Below, piece after piece: positions 11,106-23,305 of a DNA stretch of 64,000 bases. Origin of the DNA: Oopsacas minuta. Lineage: Eukaryota > Porifera > Hexactinellida > Lyssacinosida > Leucopsacidae. The position numbers and the translations under genes are program-made. The notes under the pieces are model-generated. The model saw only the letters and a program-made list of their open reading frames with translations. It was not told the origin of the DNA and did no database searches. The number at the start of each line of letters is the position of its first letter. Within the stretch, counting starts at the first letter, position 1. The DNA lies in contig JAKMXF010000332.1 in NCBI GenBank assembly GCA_024704765.1, positions 1,219,897-1,283,896 on the forward strand, read 5' to 3'.

Positions 11106-12000
11106 TTTAATATTATGATCTTTCATTACATATAATTATTTCAATTAATTATATTATTACTATATTTTCCAGATATAACATTAAAGCTATCATTTATCTC
11201 CACGAAATATATGTTCAATAAATAAAAATTCATCAAAAAAATAATACCCGATATACATAGCTGAAACTAAAAATAATACATATAAGCACTGATACTAACG
11301 GAAAATTTATTCAATATTTCTAAAAGTAACAGTCGATTGAAATTATATTCTAACAAGTGACAGTAGGGAAAATTCTAACAAATAACAGTCTCAAAATTCT
11401 AACAAATGCATGCACCTCATATTGACAAATTAACACCATCCATGGTCACTACTGTAACTCAAAAACCTGTCAACTTTATCATAACAAATTATTAATATGA
11501 AATACAAAAGCATCTTTACATCATTTTCGTACATTAACTTTGAAATCAAAGATGCGATATTTGACGTTCTACAGCTCATCAAAGATGGGCCCATATTCTC
11601 TAAATAATGCTTACTAAGCATAGAAATTGGCACATTTTGAGAATTTTTTGTTTTGTTTGGAGACATGATATTCTACATATCTATAATACATTTATTTGGG
11701 CATAAAGGTACTGTTTGTGCGATAGAAACCATTCTGTATACTAAGATAATATATCCGTACACTCCAAATATTCAAGGTTGATGGTACGGCTTATATAGAG
11801 AAGGCTATGCAATATGTATTACAATGGTATAGGAAGGCGGGTTTATACTACATTGTTATAAATAGGCCATACTGATTTGGCTTCCACGATTGTTGAGAAA
11901 TAAACTTACAATTGGGAGTTCATATTAATGTGTCATCCATGGTCCGTACTATAACTCAAGAACTAGCCAACTTTAACATGACAATGTATTTATATCTATT

Positions 12001-12100
12001 ATAGAATTTGTAGATGGTTTATTTGTGTTCCGAATTGATTGAGGAACTTGTAAGAGCTAGAGACTTGAAATTTGGCATATGTCTGGAAGATGATAAATCT
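12001..12100. repeat. Dispersed repeat fragment
   Basis: GATTGAGGAACTTGTAAGAGCTAGA...TGAAATTTGGCA recurs at 63350-63390. It lies between two P1 palindromes and has no coding signal. Confidence 0.45.
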
Positions 12101-12883
12101 AGGAACAATTTCAAATATTTAAGGGATATCTCAAAAACTCTCTGAGATAGGTCTCAAAATGTATTGACCTATCAGATTCGAGGGTTTACCAATTGTGATA
12201 TTATTAGCCATATCCTACAAAAGATAAGACCTAATCACTACTTTGGACCAGGGATAAGAGGAAGCGGATATATTTTGATTGGAAAATCAAAAATCACCGA
12301 TAATATGAAACTGGTACATTTTCACCCGAATAATTGTATTATTCATATGCAAGAATTCACAAAAGCCACATTTGTAAAATTTTGAGATCAAAGTGACGTC
12401 ATTTATTAGCGTAATTGGCAAAATATATATTAAAAACTGCTCCATCTTAGAAATCATGTGTAACGTTAATCAATGATCAATGTTCAAAATGTTTGGAATT
12501 CCAAATTATCTCAAAACGTCTCTGTACATATAAGAATTTTTTCATGAAAACTCTCACGTTTCTGGGTTATCGCACAAACTATGAATGTTACATGTTTTGC
12601 CAATATCCAGCTATAACTCGATTATTGTGGAAATTATAGTCAAATCAGGACAGCAATTTTTGTAGAATAAACCAAACTTCCCATAACCTTGTGATACATT
12701 TGATATGACATCTCACAAGATTATTGCGTAATCTCAAAATGACCATATATGGGCATATTCATGACTGCGTCATATTGGCAAGAGATCGTTTCAAAATGTA
12801 TCACAAGGTAAGTTGGGTCTAAACTATAAAATGGCTATCCTGTTTGACCATAATTTTCACGATAATCGAGTTATAAGTAGATA

Positions 12884-14214
12884 CGAGGGTCGTCCAAAAA
12901 GTTTTTAGAATGAATGCTGTAACTTCATTTCTTGCACACCAATACATCTTATATCTATAGTACACTATATTTATAACTACTCTAGTTAAAATATCTAAGC
13001 TTTTTATCTTTTATTACTTTTTTGACAGCTACTTATATAGTCAGCACTTGGCTCTTATTTTAAATTCGTACTTAATTATTCCTCATGGATTTACATTTGG
13101 AAAGGAGGGACTTTCGCGTAATGATTTTTTATGACTTTATGAGAAAACTCAGTCCTAAAGAATCACATATTCAACTTCAGGACACATTTGGAGAAAAATC
13201 ACCATCTTTGGCTACAGTGTACAACTGGTACGGTGAATTTAACCGTGGACGAAAGACTCTAAGTGATGAGATGCGATCAGGACGTCCTGCAGATGCGGTT
13301 AACCCAGAAAATATCCAGAAAGTTAAGAAAATAATCAAAAATGAGCGTCGAATCATAATTGACGAAATAATGAGTTATTTAGACATCAGCAGAGGAAGCC
13401 TCCATGCCATACTTCATGAACACTCTTGGTGAGGAAAGTGGCTGCACGTTGGATTCCACATAAACTTTCTGAAGAACAAATGACAACTCGAGTGGATTGG
13501 TGCAAATTTATGATCAGAAAATTCGATCATGGTCGTTCAAAGCTATTGAATACATTAATTACGGGAGATGAGACTTGGATTTACCAATATGACCCAGAGA
13601 CGAAGCAACAATCTTCAGTTTGGCTTTTTCCAGATGATGATCCCCCTCAAAAATTGAGACGTGCACGAAGTGGCAACAAGCAAATGGTCGCCAGTTTCAT
13701 CTCTAATAAGGGACATGTTGCTACTATTCCCCTTATAGAGCAAAAGACTGTAACTGCGAATTGGTATGTCAACATTTGCATGCCTCAGGTGATAGAAAAG
13801 TGGAGCATTTTACATCCTAAAGCCTACCTCACCTCACTTCAATGGCACCATGACAATGCAAGTGCACACAAGGCAGCTTTAACAATGGATTTCTTTGCAG
13901 AAAATGGTATAAAATTGATACCCCATCCAGCATATTCCCCAGATTTGGCGCCATGCGACTTCTTTCTTTTCCCTAAACTAAAAAAGAAGATCAAAGGGGT
14001 TCATTTCGATAGTGCAGAAGAGGCAAGACTGGCTTATAATGGGGCCCTCCAAGACCTAACCAAAGAAGACTGGGAAAATTGTTTTGAAAGTTGGTTTAGA
14101 AGGATGGATTTATACATACAGTCATCTGGTATTTACTTCGAGAAACTATAAAAAAATAATCCATTTCCTACTATTCTTTCACATAGATTCTAAAAACTTT
14201 TTGGACTACCCTCG
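12884..14214 (+). mobile_element. mariner element (DD34D), nearly intact
   Basis: The element has 28-bp inverted ends beginning CGAGGGTCGTCCAAAAAG on the left and, as complement, CGAGGGTAGTCCAAAAAG on the right, with one mismatch. TA dinucleotides flank it at 12882-12883 and 14215-14216. At 1,331 bp it has the normal mariner size. It lies inside the right arm of a P1 palindrome, and the left arm shows the uninterrupted sequence. Confidence 0.93.
13085..14151 (+). pseudogene. mariner transposase with one frameshift
   Basis: Cut-and-paste transposase, about 355 residues as in other mariners. The N-terminal part (13085-13432) holds the helix-turn-helix region, with ATVYNWYGEFNRGR and SGRPADAV. 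The catalytic part (13426-14151) shows GDETWIY (first Asp), HHDNASAH (second Asp) and YSPDLAPCDFFLFPKLK (third Asp). Exactly 34 residues separate the last two, giving the DD34D signature. A single base loss near 13428, in the HLGVRK-type linker, splits the frame. Everything else is open, so this is a young copy. The start ATG at 13085 follows a 200-bp leader after the left end. Confidence 0.92.
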
Positions 14215-15799
14215 TATTGGCAAAAACATGTGACATCCATAGTTTGTGCGATAACCCAGAAACGTGAGATTTTATCATTAAAAAATTCTTATATATACAG
14301 AGACGTTTTGAGAGAATTTGGTATTCCAACATTTTGAGCATAGATAAATAATTAACGACACACATGCTTCAGGGAGCAGTTGTAATATATATGTGCCAAT
14401 TCCGCTAACAAATGACGCAACATCGATCTAAAAATTTCCACAAATGTGGCTTTTGTGAATTCTTACAGATTTATAATACGAGTATTCAAGTGAAAATGCA
14501 CCAGTTTCATATCATCGGTGATTATAGATTTTCTCATCAAAATATATGCATGGTCTAGTGAAAATTGACTCGGTGATCATCTTGAAGTGGGCTACGGATT
14601 ACTCTATCATAAGTTAGGCTTTAACCCAGTTCAATTATGATGCAAAAATTACTCAATAGTTAATCAAATTCCAATTAGTCAATCATGTGGCTATGCCTTG
14701 TTAATTGAAAATTACGCAATACGCAATAAACCAATACGTGAGAAACCAATGTAACCACCACTATATTGTGGATGATATATACATTCTCAACAAATACATT
14801 TTTTGTAATTTAATAGCCAATTCAAAGTAAAAAACATGTTTACTTCAATCGTGTATTTGAACGACTTTCCGTATTGCTAGAGAAATAACTTGTTATTATT
14901 CGAAAGTATAGCGTTAGTGGATTACGAAAATGTCATCAGAAGTGTAAAATATGTGTGATGACTTAGCATTGAGGATTTGAAAATTCTTCCATTTATTTTA
15001 ACTATAATGTGTAATTGACCGGCTTCTCATTAATATTTTGATATAAGTTTTCTTCTACATAGTATTGATGATTGGTAGATTATGTGTTGAAAATTTCTTT
15101 TTAAATTATTCATTACTTTTTGAAATACTTTATTTGGAAAAATTCAATGACGAAGTTAGACAAGGGTCACTTCAGTCACAAATTTGACTCACTTATACTC
15201 ATCAGATTTAAACGATATTAGTATCATTGGTAAGAAGAGAGTGGCGCGTTTTAAGCAATATTTTTTATTTTAAGAACATTTACTTTTAGTTACTTTTTTG
15301 GTTAAAATTTTTAGTGGATCACGACTCCCTTGAATATACCCGCCTAAGAGTCAGAATTCGTTTCTGAAAATTAAACTTCATTAAAAAATATTAACAACTC
15401 GCGGAGCTAGAGGAATTCAAATTTTAAGTCGGGAGTGAAAGTGATAGGGGATTAATCATATTCTACATAAGTAGGGTCAGTTCAAACTCATGTTTCTTAC
15501 CCTAAATCCGAATGAATTTCAATTATTTTATGTTAATCGATAGTTGAGATAGAGACGTTAATAACAATATCGATATTTTTCGTGAAACACTCAAAATTAT
15601 CACTAGCAACGGCCTGCGAAACTCGATAAATTCTCAGGATTTTGTGTATTACGAATTCTAACTTTGAGATCAATTCTTGAAGTTATTTCTCATCACACCC
15701 CCTTCAAAATTTATAGATATCTTCTTTCGTATCTTTAATTCAATTTCCTTAAAATAAACAGGTGGTCGCTAGTACTCTTTTTAACATTTAATGGTAATA

Positions 15800-17580
15800 T
15801 ATTTTGAAGGTTTCATTTTCATTTTGAGTCAATGCTAAAATTAATTCTTGTGTACACAAGTAAACACGTACCGAACTAGTAACATATGCATCATCTTATG
15901 GTATTTTTCTTCGGAACTAACATCTAATTTTATCCAGCACCTAAATACTTATTGTCGTAAGTTGATAAATATTTAAGATGTAAGAAAGACTAGCTGAGTG
16001 ATGAATATCAGTTTCATCATTTTGATAGTCTATATTTACACTTGAATTCAAGTTATGAGACGATATGTTTCCTATTATGGGCATCATTTGCCTCTGATTT
16101 AACCGTGTATAAAATTTAAAGTAGTCAATTTAATTAATTGTATTGATAAAGAAAATTTTGAAGAAAAATTACTTTATTTCTTCAATACATCTGAAGCTCA
16201 GTTGTGGGTAGATGGCGCAAAATCTATGGGATATCTAATTCTAGAAATATATCTGGATTTTTTTGCATTTTACTGATGCATGTCTTATTGATCAGTGTTT
16301 TCACTTCATTAATTTCATCACAGGTGCTTATAGCAATAGCTTTGTTGTGTAGTCACTGTTAGTTTTGTGGTAAGTTCTAACACAACCTTGGTCATAGTTT
16401 AGTTTGTCAAATATTTAATAAAAATTTGTCTATTTAAGTGGAGAAATTTGAACATTTTCATTAGTTGGGTATTGGAACAAAGAAAGGAATTCGATACTAA
16501 TGGTATTACCAGCTTACAATATGTTTACTCTGAATACCTTGTTCGTGTTGAATGTTAGTTAATGAACCAATTCTCCTTCCCCACGGTCACAATCCTAAGT
16601 GTAATGTAGAAAGTGAACAAGTTGTGAATACGTTGTTAGAGGTCAGCTCTGGAGTTGACTTTCAGATTGAAAGCTGTGAATTTGGAGAATTTTATCTCGA
16701 AATCACGTAATGAGATAGTTGTGCATCACTGATTCGAATCATAGAATGTCATCAATCAGTGATTGGACGAATTTATTTTCTTCTAAGTTGCATGATGTAA
16801 AAAATTATGTGTGGTTGAAGTTTGCCAATCCAGATAATTTTCGATTTTCAGTTGTTTTTAGATAATTCATTACTTAGAAATTATGATTTGCTTAAGAGGG
16901 CCTCAAAACTGATTAGGCGGTGGCCCACACACAGTAGTTACTGTACTGGTTAGAGCAGAGTGTAATTCCTTAATTGTAGAGCACATGGATTTTATATTGA
17001 GGACAAGAATTTTTGAATAATCGTATAGTGGTAAATTTGTATTCTCAAGGATCTTTTTCAACTCATCATACAGATGCTACGGGTGCTTATAGTAGTAATT
17101 TATCTTGTAGCGAGCGCAGAAATATGGGAAGATTGTTAGATAATTATTCTGTGAGCAAAATATATATAATTCAATTAAATGAATTATTATGAATATTTTA
17201 TGTTTTGAAAACGGTCCAATGATTATGAGATATTTCCTGTTTATGGACTGGTTTCTGGTTCCCCTATGGAAATTACAAGTAGTATGTGTAATATATGTAT
17301 GTATATTCAGGAGTTTAGACAATAGTAAGAATTATACTGGGCAATATATGTTTATGGTTGTGTAATATTTTCAGACACGAAGAGGAAGTTTTCATACAGT
17401 ATAATTGGAATCATTCATTACAGAAATTAAACTGATATTAGTAATTGCTTTAGTGATAAAATGGTAAAATAGCTCTGAATACTAACTCTAATTTATCTCT
17501 TTGAACCATCTTGAGAAAGAAATTCTATAATATGAGGGTGGTATACTATAATATTAAACACCTATGATATTACACAACAA
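15800..17580. other. Non-coding interior of the long-arm element
   Basis: About 1.8 kb of AT-rich sequence. The longest minus-strand frame (17077-17322) is low complexity and looks like chance. I see no domain, RNA or repeat structure. Confidence 0.5.
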
Positions 17581-17587
17581 GTAATAT

Positions 17588-18929
17588 ACAGGGCGTATCA
17601 AAAGTGATGTCGTATAACCAACAATTATCCGAAGATCATAATATTTACGACCCATTCTTTACTCTTATCATTTTGTTATTATTCCGATATTTGAATTTCT
17701 TTTGTATATTTATCTGCACAAATTATTATATATTCTCACTTTTTGATAGATTTTGCTAAATTTTACATTTTTGTTCACTTTTCGCATAATGGATGTCAAC
17801 GACCATAGTATTGAACTTCGAAATAAGCCATTGGGATGCTAAAGGCTGGTTTGACTCTTAAAAAAGTGTCAGAAGCTCTAGAAATTTCAATTAGATCAGT
17901 CCAAAGATGGTTCCGTCGGGAAAAACTTGGACAATCCTTGGGTACTTTACCAAGGAGCGAACGCTCAAAGAATCTTTCTCGCGTTCCTATAATTATTACA
18001 ACCAAGACTTTGGGGAAGAGAGGAAATCTACACCATCTATAGCACGTACATTGGATAATTCTGGTTTTTCCGCTTCACATTCAACAGTCCATCGCTATTT
18101 GAGGCAATCCATCAATGTTTATCCTTACAAAAGGCAGCGAATCCCTCGTCTGACCAATAAAATGATGCAAGATTGAGTCGACTTCGCCCTAAAACATAAG
18201 AATTTGACTGTAACAGATTGGGAGAATGATTTATGGTCCGATGAATCACCCTTTCAACTATTTGCACCACCAAACAGGCAGAACGACCGAGTGTGGGTAC
18301 ATAGTTCGGCCGATGTTCAGCCATTCAAATGTGTTAAATTCCCGGTGATAATCCAAGTTTGTGAGATGATGTCTTATCAGGCACTCTCAGAACTCCATAT
18401 AATCCCTCAGAAACAGAATGTTAACGGAGAATATTATCGAGAAAAAAGATTGAAAGGAACTTGCATGGATACAATAAGAAGAAAAGCAAATTCTGGCACC
18501 ATTTTGGAACGGTCTATGACTCAAAAGATGTCCCAGTCGATTTCTAGGCAAGATGGCGCTCCAGCCCACACAGCCAAGCTCACTCGGACTTGGTGTTCAG
18601 AACAACTGCCAAACTACTGGGCGAAGGATGACGGCCAGGCAACTCCCCGGATTTGAATCCAATCGAAAAATTATGGTTTATCCTTGCAGACAAGCTCAGT
18701 AAACTCCCCGAAGTTAGCACTATAAATTCCCTCATAATTCATTTGAAAAGGTGCGGTCAGGGATTGACCCTGTGATTCTTCAAAATTTGACAAATGGTAT
18801 GCTTAATCGCATTAGCGAAGTTATAAATCGGTCAAGAGATTATATTGGTATAGAGTATAATATTATATTGTGTATTGAATATGTTATAGTCAACTATATA
18901 ATACGACAGCACTTTTGATACATCTACAG
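17588..18929 (+). mobile_element. Tc1-type element
   Basis: Inverted ends share GTATCAAAAGTGATGTCGTAT on the left and its near-complement (one mismatch) on the right. Outer bases ACAGGGC and CTGTAGA are diverged. TA-rich flanks make the exact edges uncertain by a few bases. It is nested in the 14815-20760 element. Confidence 0.85.
17836..18845 (+). pseudogene. Tc1-type transposase relic (DD37E family)
   Basis: The N-terminal helix-turn-helix reads LKKVSEALEISIRSVQRWF. The catalytic part shows SDESPFQLF (first Asp), VWVHSSADVQ, QDGAPAHTAKL (second Asp) and, after a frameshift near 18637, NSPDLNPIEKLW (Glu). Allowing for the missing base, the Asp-Glu spacing is 37, matching the relic at 1386-2265, but the two copies differ clearly. 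An additional frameshift near 18000 and a TGA near 18176 split the N-terminal half. It has no intact product. Confidence 0.87.
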
Positions 18930-19740
18930 TTCTTGCGTGTAGGTTAACTACAAAGAAGTCCCTCAATTCAAATATTCGTTGAAACAAGTTGCAATGGGAA
19001 CTATAACAATTAACAAGTATGACGATATGACTTCCTATACGTACAAATGATCTAGCAAGTGTTGTATAGTCTTACGAGTATAGTATATGCAATAATTACC
19101 ATCTTAAAACGAAATAATTATAGTGAAGCAAATGAGGAAAATTGAGAAAAAATGAAATTAAAATTAATATAAAAATCAGAGAAAAAGTACTAGCGGCCAC
19201 CTGTTTATTTTAAGGAAATTGAATTAAAGATACGAAAGAAGATATCTATAAATTTTGAAGGGGGTGTGATGAGAAATAACTTCAAGAATTGATCTCAAAG
19301 TTAGAATTCGTAATACACAAAATCCTGAGAATTTATCGAATTTCGCAGGCCGTTGCTAGTGATAATTTTGAGTGTTTCACGAAAAATATCGATATTGTTA
19401 TTAACGTCTCTATCTCAACTATCGATTAACATAAAATAATTGAAATTCATTCGGATTTAGGGTAAGAAACATGAGTTTGAACTGACCCTACTTATGTAGA
19501 ATATGATTAATCCCCTATCACTTTCACTCCCGACTTAAAATTTGAATTCCTCTAGCTCCGCGAGTTGTTAATATTTTTTAATGAAATTTAATTTTCATAA
19601 ACGTCCATATCACTAAAGTATGCATATATAATTTCAGAAACGAATTCTGACTTTTAGGCTGGTATATTCAAGGGAGTCGTAAAGAAAATCCTGTAAAAGA
19701 AGATCTAACTCATACGAAGAAACTATATACAACGGGCGTT

Positions 19741-20327
19741 CCAGACATGGGGTCAAATACATATGTATTTATATTTGAGAGCATTGAAATACTTTTTTTC
19801 AAATATTGGTATTGTATTTGTATTTGTATTTAAATAGTTTCAAAAAGTAACTAAAATATTCAAATACTTTATAAATACAATCAAATATTTATTATACACC
19901 CATAATAAGTTTCAGTTAATCATATATGACCTAGATAAAATTAGGCAATAATATACGTAGTAGAATATTATGCAGCTTCATGGTATTTATTAGCTGATAT
20001 TATAGTATTGGGTTTTTTCATAGTTAGATTAAATAATATAAAAGTGAATTGCATATTCGCCATCATTGGTCTATTAATTAGAGACGGGTACGGGGAGATG
20101 AGAATTTTGTAAATATAATAAGCATGGTCCGGGCAAAACATATTAGAATTTGCATCGGTTTCGGCGAATTATTTTTGTATTTGTTATTGAAAACATTCCA
20201 AAGTATTTGTATTTGTATTTAAATACATTGTCATTAAAGAGTATTTGCATCTGTATTGTATTAGAGAGTTTCATTTGTATTAGTATTTGAATTAAATACT
20301 TTTCAAGGTATTTGACTCCATGTCTGG
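19741..20327. repeat. MITE with CCAGACATGG termini
   Basis: The left end CCAGACATGGGGTCAAATAC and the right end (complement CCAGACATGGAGTCAAATAC) are inverted. The interior is rich in TATTTGTATTTG words. It interrupts the right arm of the long-arm element. Confidence 0.8.
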
Positions 20328-21144
20328 TCGTGACACTAAAAATTTCAACAAAAAAAGTAATTAAAAGAAAAAAGTCTGAAAATCAAAACATAATGCTTAA
20401 AACGCTCAACTCTACTCTTTCCAATGACACTAGTTTCGTTTAAATCTAATGAGTATGAGTGAGTCAAATTAGTGACTGAAGTGACCCTAGTCTAACTTCT
20501 TCGTGAATTTTTCAAAATAAAATATTTCAAAAGTAATGAAAATTTGAAAAAAATTTTAAACACATAATCCACCGACCCTTAATAGTATGTAGAAGAAAAC
20601 ATAATAATGATGAGAAGTCGGTCAAATAGCACATCATAGTTGACGCGAATAGAAAATTATCGAAACCTCAACGTTTCGAATAATAACAAGTTTTTTCTCT
20701 AGCAATACGAAGTCCGCAAAATAAACGATTGAAGTGAACATGGTTTTAGTGTGAATTGGCCTCGAACTTCTTCTTCGTAACTATGTTTAGTATTGTTTAT
20801 CAATTGACTGATTAACTTTAACTACTATTTTTAGCATTAAGTAAAATACATAGAAAACTAAATCTTTTAATTAATTATTCCCCGAACATTAAATAAAATG
20901 TTACTGGAATACACAGGTAAGCATGTTAATATATTTCAACGAGTAATCGGTCAAAGTGACGAAAATGAGCCAAAGGCAAAAATGAAATACAGATAAATAT
21001 TGACCACTTTCGCAAATTTCTACGTAACTTTATAAAGTAGAATGAATGATTGATTAATTAATGTGATCTATAGAACATCTACTTTGACTCGTTTTAATGC
21101 TTTATAAGCACTGGACATACTCTCTACCAATAATATGTATAATA

Positions 21145-21303
21145 GGGGCTGTTCAAACGTTACGTAACGCTACAAGGGGAGGGAGTGGTACGTGAAGTGT
21201 GACAGCCCCATTCTTTTGGTATTATAAACCGTCCAAAAGCGTAACACAGGGAGGGGGTGTCAATATTTGTGAAATTTGCGTTATGTAACGTTTAAACGGC
21301 CCC
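21145..21303. repeat. MITE with GGGGC termini
   Basis: GGGGCTGTTCAAACGTTACG on the left is inverted as CGTTTAAACGGCCCC on the right. Flanks ATAATA and ATAATT may be a 5-bp duplication. GGGAGGGGGTG-type and CGTTACGTAACG words occur inside. A fragment recurs at 23205-23222. Confidence 0.75.
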
Positions 21304-21479
21304 ATAATTGAATAAAATACATATGTACCCGAAGGGTGCCACCCGCGGAAATGAAGTGTTCGCGAGCCACACAGCGCAAGAATGCGAAGCTCGCTTGTTC
21401 TGTATAATAATTTATATAGATCATTTCATACATAAACTCGGAAATGAAAGAAACAATATTTGCGTTATCCTGGCCATTT

Positions 21480-22400
21480 CAAGCTATCATACAATGGCAT
21501 ATTTTACCAAAATAAATGATATCTAGACATACAAATAATTCGTCACATCCTGAAATTTTTAGTATATAATGGTTGATAATATGTTGTTCTACGCATCCGT
21601 AATACATTTATTCTGGCAAATATGCGATCCTGCAATACAGAAACCTCATATAAATAAATCGGCCGATAACGACATCCCTTTGGCTATATCCCTTACCAAA
21701 ATATTAGTGGAATGTGAGTTATGTGGGTTTCACACCTTTCCACATTATGGGAAAATTTGTCATTATACACTGGGAATTCATAGGTAACAAGCAATTCAGT
21801 CAAATTTCTTTACCTCATAGCCTACTATACATAAGACCTCACAATAACTTGTGAATTTTGGACTAGGGCAGAGGTATTTATATGGGTTTCTTTTTACAGA
21901 AACGATGCATTTTTCCCCGAATAAATGTATTGACAATTAGTAGAACACCAAATTATCAAACAGTATATGCTAAAAATTGTGAGGAATGTGCCAAAATATT
22001 CGTCAAGTGAGGGTTTGTTTGGTAAAATATGACATTGTTTAATAGCTTCTAAGGGCTTGTAATACGTTAAATATTGCATCTTCATTTCAAAGTTAATGCG
22101 TGAATGAGCTCAGTGAATTTTTATGCTAATATGCAAGATTTGTCTTGATAAAGTTAGTTCCTTATTGAGTTACAACAGTAGGGACAATGGATGACTCATT
22201 TTCACGAATAAGAAATTATAACTGAATAATCGTGGCAGTTCTTGTCAAATCAATATGAACTATTTATAATATATTTCCAACTTCCCATTCCTTTGTAATA
22301 CATTTTGATATGATAACTCTTACCACTGCGAAGTAATCGTGAATATACCCTTATATGGCATTTACCGTTAATTTTGGAATCGAAGTCGCACTAGTGTTGG
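21480..22400. repeat. P1-family palindromic repeat
   Basis: Imperfect palindrome: TTGATAATATGTTGTTCTACG near 21572 is complementary to sequence near 21945. Phrases TTCCCATTCCTTTGTAATACA and TGATATGATAACTCTTACC match the P1 copies at 8.3 and 12.7 kb. The P1 dyad-like word CCTTATATGG is at 22349. Confidence 0.65.
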
Positions 22401-23270
22401 ATTAACACAGCTTGAAAAATGACACATGTTTGACAACATACTTCCCCATTTGCAAACCAGATGACGTCATTTCGGCCTGACAAAAGTTTGATGATATAGC
22501 TATTTTTAATTATTAACTATCAATAATATAATTATTCGTGCCAAAAGTATCAATATATATAATCGAGAATATTAAAATTACCTATCAAATGTAATAAATT
22601 TGAAATAATCCATGGTTAAATCCCTGAAACCTATAGTATCGAGGGCTGTGTATAGTAGGCTATGAGGTAAAGAATTCTGGCGAAAGGAGTCGCTACCTAT
22701 TAATTCCGATCGTATAATAACACATTTCTCATGTCTAGCTCAAATAGGAAGCGATATTTTGACATTATCAAAAACAATGTGGAAAGGTGTGAAAACCAAA
22801 AAACTCAGATTCGACAAATATTTTAGGTAAGGCAATATGACCAATCGACTCCCAACATATGACTTCCTATTCAAAAATAATATATTTAATAACAATACAC
22901 TATATAGTTCTAGAGATAACAATGGACCCAAGTTTGAAAACCCGAAATTGAGAGTCGTCAGTTCATAGTATCAAATAGTCATTGCTCGACTTGGAGCCTT
23001 ATAGCTACTTCAATAGTGGCACAACCACTTAGCAAAATCCTATCTCGAGAAGTAAAAGTCCGAAGAACTAAAAGTTGGAATATTTAATAATGCAAAAATG
23101 AAACTGAGAACGTACTCTTTCTGAAAAAAGGGGTTTCAGGACTCTAGGTAATAATGCTGATTCACTGTATTGGGATATTGGGGCCTTATATACACTTACG
23201 GTACGCGGGTTACGTAACGCTAGATAAAGCCCTGAATTCAGCTCATTTATCTAGAACAAACACCTAATTC
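22400..23270. other. Spacer downstream of ANAPC2
   Basis: A stretch with GTATAGTAGGCTATGAGGTAAA (22635) is inverted at about 21810. A CGTTACGTAACGC fragment is seen at 23210. No exon could be confidently recognised, although the last part of ANAPC2 should lie here or beyond. Confidence 0.45.
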
Positions 23271-23305
23271 TACAACACTAAATTAATAACTTGTTAAGAA
23301 ATACC

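Larger units (their letters stand above)
8495..11417 (+). mobile_element. MULE (Mutator-like) transposon, copy 2
   Basis: The left end GGGGCGCTGCATTTG and the right end (complement AGGTGCATGCATTTG) are inverted. The similarity continues inward through GTTAGAATTTTGA and GTTAGAATT words. Flanking 9-mers CATAGTGAC (8486-8494) and CATATTGAC (11418-11426) match 8 of 9, the duplication length expected of MULEs. The uninterrupted site can be read in the opposite palindrome arm. It encodes a transposase and contains a Helentron-like repeat 3' of it. Confidence 0.88.
7629..11912. repeat. Large P1 palindrome, split by a MULE
   Basis: The left arm 7629-8352 and the right arm (8363-8494 plus 11418-11912) are complementary over hundreds of bases around the dyad CCATATATGG at 8353. 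Matching phrases include GATGAGCTGTAGAACGTCAAA on the left and its complement near 11560. The right arm is interrupted by MULE copy 2. Confidence 0.8.
12243..14560. repeat. P1 palindrome split by a mariner
   Basis: The left arm 12243-12742 pairs with 12753-12881 plus 14217-14560 around the dyad CCATATATGG at 12743. Arm phrases such as CACGTTTCTGGGTTATCGCA near 12570 appear inverted near 14260. Without the mariner the palindrome would be about 1 kb. Its outer phrases match the short copy at 1030-1395. Confidence 0.82.
14815..20760. mobile_element. Approximately 6-kb element with long inverted arms, unclassified
   Basis: The left arm 14815-15790 and the right arm 19180-20760 are inverted copies. 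Over 15340-15790 versus 19180-19620 they are almost identical (for example CTCGCGGAGCTAGAGGAATT and its complement). The outer ends read GCCAATTCA...CTTCAATCG. The right arm is interrupted by a MITE (19741-20327) and the interior by a Tc1 element (17588-18929). Without these it is about 4 kb. No transposase of its own was recognised and no target duplication is clear. Confidence 0.75.

Noticed and set aside
17077-17322. 81-residue minus-strand ORF in the long-arm element
   Set aside because: Ile/Tyr/Lys-rich composition expected of AT-rich DNA by chance, with no domain and no support around it.
14815-20760. Polinton/Maverick candidate because of the long inverted ends
   Set aside because: The termini do not look like Polinton ends, the size is too small, and no integrase, polymerase B or capsid-type gene is present.
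22740-22931. Candidate last exon of ANAPC2
   Set aside because: The translation shows no winged-helix residues and no acceptor in phase with the donor at 23305 was found.
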